Assembly: GCF_000282515.1 (NCBI RefSeq)
Contig: NZ_AKJD01000041.1
Coordinates: 20,274 to 84,273, forward strand
DNA length: 64,000 nt
Direction of reading: 5' to 3'
Source: Pseudomonas sp. GM80
Lineage (GTDB): Bacteria; Pseudomonadota; Gammaproteobacteria; Pseudomonadales; Pseudomonadaceae
The notes under the pieces are model-generated. The model was not told the DNA's origin, did not search any database, and worked only from the letters and a program-made list of their open reading frames with translations. Shown piece after piece: positions 61,323-64,000 of this stretch (within the stretch, counting starts at the first letter, position 1; every line of letters starts with the position of its first letter). Made by a program: the position numbers and the translations under genes.

Positions 61323-63389
61323 TTACGCATCCGGCAGGGCCTGGAATGGCGATTCTTTATCCGTACGCTCTTTTTTGCCCCAGGCGGCGATGCCGACCTT
61401 GAGCGCATAGAACAGGATGCTGAAGACCACGAACAGGAACAGCGCGGTGAGCGTTGCGTTGGTGTAGGCGTTGAAGATCACGTGCTGCATCTGCTCGACG
61501 CTTTTTGCCGGTGCCAGCACCTGACCGTTGGCCAGCGCATCGCTGTATTTCTTCGCCAGCGACAGGAAGCCGATCGCCGGGTTGGCATCGAACAGTTTGA
61601 TGAAGCCCGCCGTCGTGGTGCAGATCAACAGCCAGGTGGCTGGCAGCAGGGTGACCCAAATGTAGCGCTGGCGCTTCATTTTGATCAGAACCACAGTGCC
61701 AAGCATCAGCGCGATACCCGCCAGCATCTGGTTGGAAATACCGAACAGTGGCCACAAGGTGTTGATGCCGCCCAGTGGATCGACCACGCCCTGGTACAGC
61801 AACCAGCCCCACATCGCCACACAACCGGCGGTGGCGATCAGGTTGGCAGTCCACGATTCAGTGCGCTTCAGCGCCGGCACGAAGGAGCCGAGCAGATCCT
61901 GCAGCATGAAACGTCCGGCACGAGTGCCCGCATCCACAGCCGTCAGGATGAACAGCGCTTCGAACAGGATCGCGAAGTGGTACCAGAACGCCATGGTGTT
62001 TTCACCCGGCAGGACACTGTGCAGGATCTGCGCGATACCGACCGCCAGGGTCGGCGCACCACCGGCACGGGCGAGGATGGTGGTTTCACCAATGTCGTGC
62101 GCCACGGCTTGCAGCGCTTCCGGCGTGATCGCAAAGCCCCAGCTGGAGACCACTTGCGCAACCGATGCGACATCACTGCCGACCACGGCAGCCGGGCTGT
62201 TCATGGCGAAGTACACGCCAGGCTCGATCACCGACGCGGCGACCATGGCCATGATCGCCACGAACGATTCCATCAGCATGCCGCCGTAACCGATGTAACG
62301 GGCGTTGGTTTCGTTATCCAGCAGCTTCGGCGTGGTGCCCGAAGAAATCAGCGCGTGGAAACCGGAAACCGCACCGCAGGCGATGGTGATGAACAGGAAC
62401 GGGAACAGACCGCCCTTCCACACCGGACCGGTGCCGTCGACGAACTGGGTCAGCGCGGGCATTTTCAGCTCGGGCATGGTCACCAGAATGCCGATCGCCA
62501 GCGCGACGATGGTGCCGATTTTGAGGAACGTGGAGAGGTAGTCACGCGGGGCCAGAATCAGCCACACCGGCAGCGATGCCGCGACGAAACCGTAACCGAC
62601 CAGCATCCAGGTAATCTGCACGCCGGTGAAGGTGAACGCCTTGGCCCATACCGGATCAGCGGCAATCTGCCCACCGAGCCAGATCGAACCGAGCAGCAGC
62701 AACACGCCGACCACGGAGATCTCGCCGATGCGGCCCGGGCGGATGTAGCGCATGTAAATGCCCATGAACATCGCGATCGGGATGGTCGCCATCACGGTGA
62801 AGATGCCCCACGGGCTCTCGGCCAGCGCCTTGACCACGATCAGCGCCAGCACCGCGAGGATGATGATCATGATCAGGAAGCAGCCAAACAGCGCGATGGT
62901 GCCGGGAATACGGCCCATTTCTTCACGCACCATGTCGCCCAGAGAGCGGCCGTTGCGACGGGTCGACATGAACAGCACCATGAAGTCCTGCACCGCACCC
63001 GCCAGCACCACGCCGGCAATCAGCCACAGCGTGCCGGGCAGATAACCCATCTGCGCCGCCAACACCGGGCCGACCAATGGCCCCGCACCAGCGATCGCTG
63101 CGAAGTGGTGACCGAAAAGAATGTGTTTGTTGGTCGGCACGAAGTCCAGACCGTCGTTGTTGAGCACGGCGGGGGTTGCCCGACGCGGGTCCAGTTGCAT
63201 CACATTGTTAGCGATGAACAGACTGTAGTAACGGTACGCAACCAGATAAATGGCCACAGCGGCGACCACGATCCACAAGGCGTTGATCGCCTCGCCGCGG
63301 CGCAATGCCACTACGCCCAGGGCGCACGCTCCTACGATTGCCAGCACTAGCCAGGGTAAGTGGCGTAGCAGGCTATTATTATTTTTCAT
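61323..63389 (-). CDS. cstA: CstA/BtsT carbon-starvation transporter
   Basis: 688-residue inner-membrane protein with about 16-18 helices, of the CstA/BtsT (YjiY) family of pyruvate and peptide uptake permeases. Family motifs: NDGLDFVPTNKHILFGHHFAAIAGAGPLVGPVLAAQ (the HHFAAIAGAGP core) and RYIGYGGMLMESFVAIMA. E. coli BtsT is a pyruvate/H+ symporter; CstA carries peptides. It forms an operon with YbdD. Start ATG with GGAA upstream; the longer open frame upstream was rejected. PAO1 PA4606 is the likely counterpart. Confidence 0.93.
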   Translation of the reverse strand: MKNNNSLLRHLPWLVLAIVGACALGVVALRRGEAINALWIVVAAVAIYLVAYRYYSLFIANNVMQLDPRRATPAVLNNDGLDFVPTNKHILFGHHFAAIAGAGPLVGPVLAAQMGYLPGTLWLIAGVVLAGAVQDFMVLFMSTRRNGRSLGDMVREEMGRIPGTIALFGCFLIMIIILAVLALIVVKALAESPWGIFTVMATIPIAMFMGIYMRYIRPGRIGEISVVGVLLLLGSIWLGGQIAADPVWAKAFTFTGVQITWMLVGYGFVAASLPVWLILAPRDYLSTFLKIGTIVALAIGILVTMPELKMPALTQFVDGTGPVWKGGLFPFLFITIACGAVSGFHALISSGTTPKLLDNETNARYIGYGGMLMESFVAIMAMVAASVIEPGVYFAMNSPAAVVGSDVASVAQVVSSWGFAITPEALQAVAHDIGETTILARAGGAPTLAVGIAQILHSVLPGENTMAFWYHFAILFEALFILTAVDAGTRAGRFMLQDLLGSFVPALKRTESWTANLIATAGCVAMWGWLLYQGVVDPLGGINTLWPLFGISNQMLAGIALMLGTVVLIKMKRQRYIWVTLLPATWLLICTTTAGFIKLFDANPAIGFLSLAKKYSDALANGQVLAPAKSVEQMQHVIFNAYTNATLTALFLFVVFSILFYALKVGIAAWGKKERTDKESPFQALPDA

Positions 63390-63491
63390 TTTATTATTCC
63401 AGCCAGGGTGGACAAGAAAGACAGCCACCCCGAGTTTAGCGCTTACGGCGCCAAAGGCCATACCCCGACGTTGGTCTAGACGCTTTAGCGA

Positions 63492-63522
63492 TTGGCTGGC
63501 GCCCGCATTCGCGGTCTATAGT
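63492..63522 (+). promoter_or_regulatory. Candidate sigma-70 promoter for the PilZ gene
   Basis: TTGGCT, 19 bp, TATAGT, about 27 bp before the ATG at 63549. The spacing is long and the match moderate. Confidence 0.35.
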
Positions 63523-63548
63523 CAGCGAACCTTCATGAGGATTGCGCC

Positions 63549-63917
63549 ATGAGCGAGCACCCAGCCAACCGTCGTCGCTTCAAACGTATTGCGTTCGATG
63601 CCAGAACCGAGCTGAGTCAGGGCGAGTACATATGGCCGGTCAAGCTGATCGACCTGTCGCTCAAAGGATTGCTGATCGAGCGGCCGGAGCCTTGGTTGGG
63701 GGATGCCGAGAAGGATTTCTTCGTCGACATTCATCTGAGCGATGACGTCGATATCGAGATGGATGTGCACTTGGCTCATGAAGAGAATGGCCAGTTGGGG
63801 TTTGTCTGCCGGCATATCAGTCTGGAGTCGATCCAGCGCTTGCGGCGGTTGATCGAGCTGAATCTGGCTGACGAAGCCGAACTGGAACGCGAACTGGGCG
63901 CCCTGATCGAAATCTGA
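63549..63917 (+). CDS. mapZ: PilZ-domain c-di-GMP receptor, MapZ-like
   Basis: 122-residue single PilZ domain. The c-di-GMP binding residues are in NRRRFKR (RxxxR) and DLSLKG (DxSxxG). The position next to cstA matches PAO1 PA4608 (MapZ), which on c-di-GMP binding inhibits the CheR1 methyltransferase and changes chemotactic flagellar reversals. A Glu-rich helix (residues 98-122, SIQRLRRLIELNLADEAELE) ends the protein, as in PA4608. ATG with GAGGA upstream. That it acts as MapZ is inferred from position. Confidence 0.9.
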   Translation: MSEHPANRRRFKRIAFDARTELSQGEYIWPVKLIDLSLKGLLIERPEPWLGDAEKDFFVDIHLSDDVDIEMDVHLAHEENGQLGFVCRHISLESIQRLRRLIELNLADEAELERELGALIEI

Positions 63918-63926
63918 ACGTTGCCC

Positions 63927-63961
63927 CTGTAGGAGCTGCCGCAGGCTGCGATCTTTTGATC
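63927..63961. repeat. Single REP, GATCGCAGCC family (minus orientation)
   Basis: CTGTAGGAGCTGCCGCAGGC then TGCGATCTTTTGATC lies after the PilZ gene, just before the adapter-like end of the window. Confidence 0.85.
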
Positions 63962-63979
63962 ATGAAACCAAAATCAAAA

Positions 63980-64000
63980 AGATCGGAAGAGCGTCGTGTA
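63980..64000. other. Illumina TruSeq adapter sequence (assembly artefact)
   Basis: The last 21 bases, GATCGGAAGAGCGTCGTGTA preceded by an A, match the standard Illumina TruSeq read-2 adapter. They are not genomic. The true contig sequence probably ends near 63979, perhaps a few bases earlier. Confidence 0.93.

Noticed and set aside
61026..63350. 774-codon plus-strand open frame across cstA
   Set aside because: It is wholly antisense to cstA, composed of His/Gln/Arg/Asp-rich low-information sequence typical of reverse-strand shadows in high-GC DNA.

Overview
The window is a 64 kb piece of a Pseudomonas chromosome, most likely the P. fluorescens group. The evidence is the gene order, which from memory follows the P. 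aeruginosa PAO1 block PA4541 (tRNA-Lys/clpB) to PA4608 (mapZ) with a few local differences, and the many Pseudomonas-type REP palindromes (GATCGCAGCC.., CATCGCTGGCAAGCC.., TGTAGGAGTGAGCC..) in almost every intergenic gap. Nearly everything is conserved core genome. The left edge, up to the tRNA cluster, is accessory. The last 21 bases read as Illumina adapter rather than genome.

Layout. 1-5580: end of an unrecognised ORF and a large orphan Rhs/YD-repeat protein whose variable C-terminal region contains a hydrophobic segment and then a clear F-box-like motif. 5581-6110: a minus-strand tRNA operon (Asn-Pro-Lys-Pro, with two identical tRNA-Pro copies) with a strong promoter, next to clpB; this is the tRNA-Lys site used by PAPI-1-type islands in P. 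aeruginosa. 6295-11838: clpB with a sigma-32-like promoter, pgeF, rluD, bamD. 11965-22662: type IV pilus region (pilS-pilR, thiO, minor pilins fimU-pilV-pilW-pilX-pilY1-pilE, and a divergent fimT). 22634-30186: isoprenoid, lipoprotein and cell-wall genes (ispH, fkpB, lspA, ileS, ribF, murJ). 30439-35874: ribosome and GTPase genes (rpsT, proB, obg, rpmA, rplU) and ispB. 36020-47706: small and poorly characterised genes (a zinc-ribbon protein, a Fur-box gene, fklB, YqhA-type membrane protein, a 609-residue lipoprotein, a Lon-like protease with a degenerate Walker A, DUF3015, DUF4105, a Gre-like factor). 47703-56706: gdhA, ettA, a MorA-like GGDEF/EAL protein and glyA. 57059-59890: a DctA-family transporter with two tandem GntR/FCD regulators, probably a lineage-specific insertion. 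60014-63917: a CobW-type GTPase, YbdD and a CstA/BtsT carbon-starvation transporter, then a MapZ-like PilZ protein.

Shared functions. The minor pilins and PilY1 form a tip/priming complex made as one overlapping operon, while PilSR is the sigma-54 system for pilin. ribF-ileS-lspA-fkpB-ispH reads as one co-directional operon. MorA-like (c-di-GMP turnover) and MapZ-like (c-di-GMP receptor) proteins link the window to motility control. YbdD and CstA/BtsT form a conserved pair for pyruvate or peptide uptake.

The strongest candidate for new biology is the F-box-like Rhs C-terminus at 4981-5090. It suggests an Rhs cargo aimed at eukaryotic SCF ubiquitin ligases, in line with the absence of an immunity-gene candidate behind it. 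This is inference from motif reading only.
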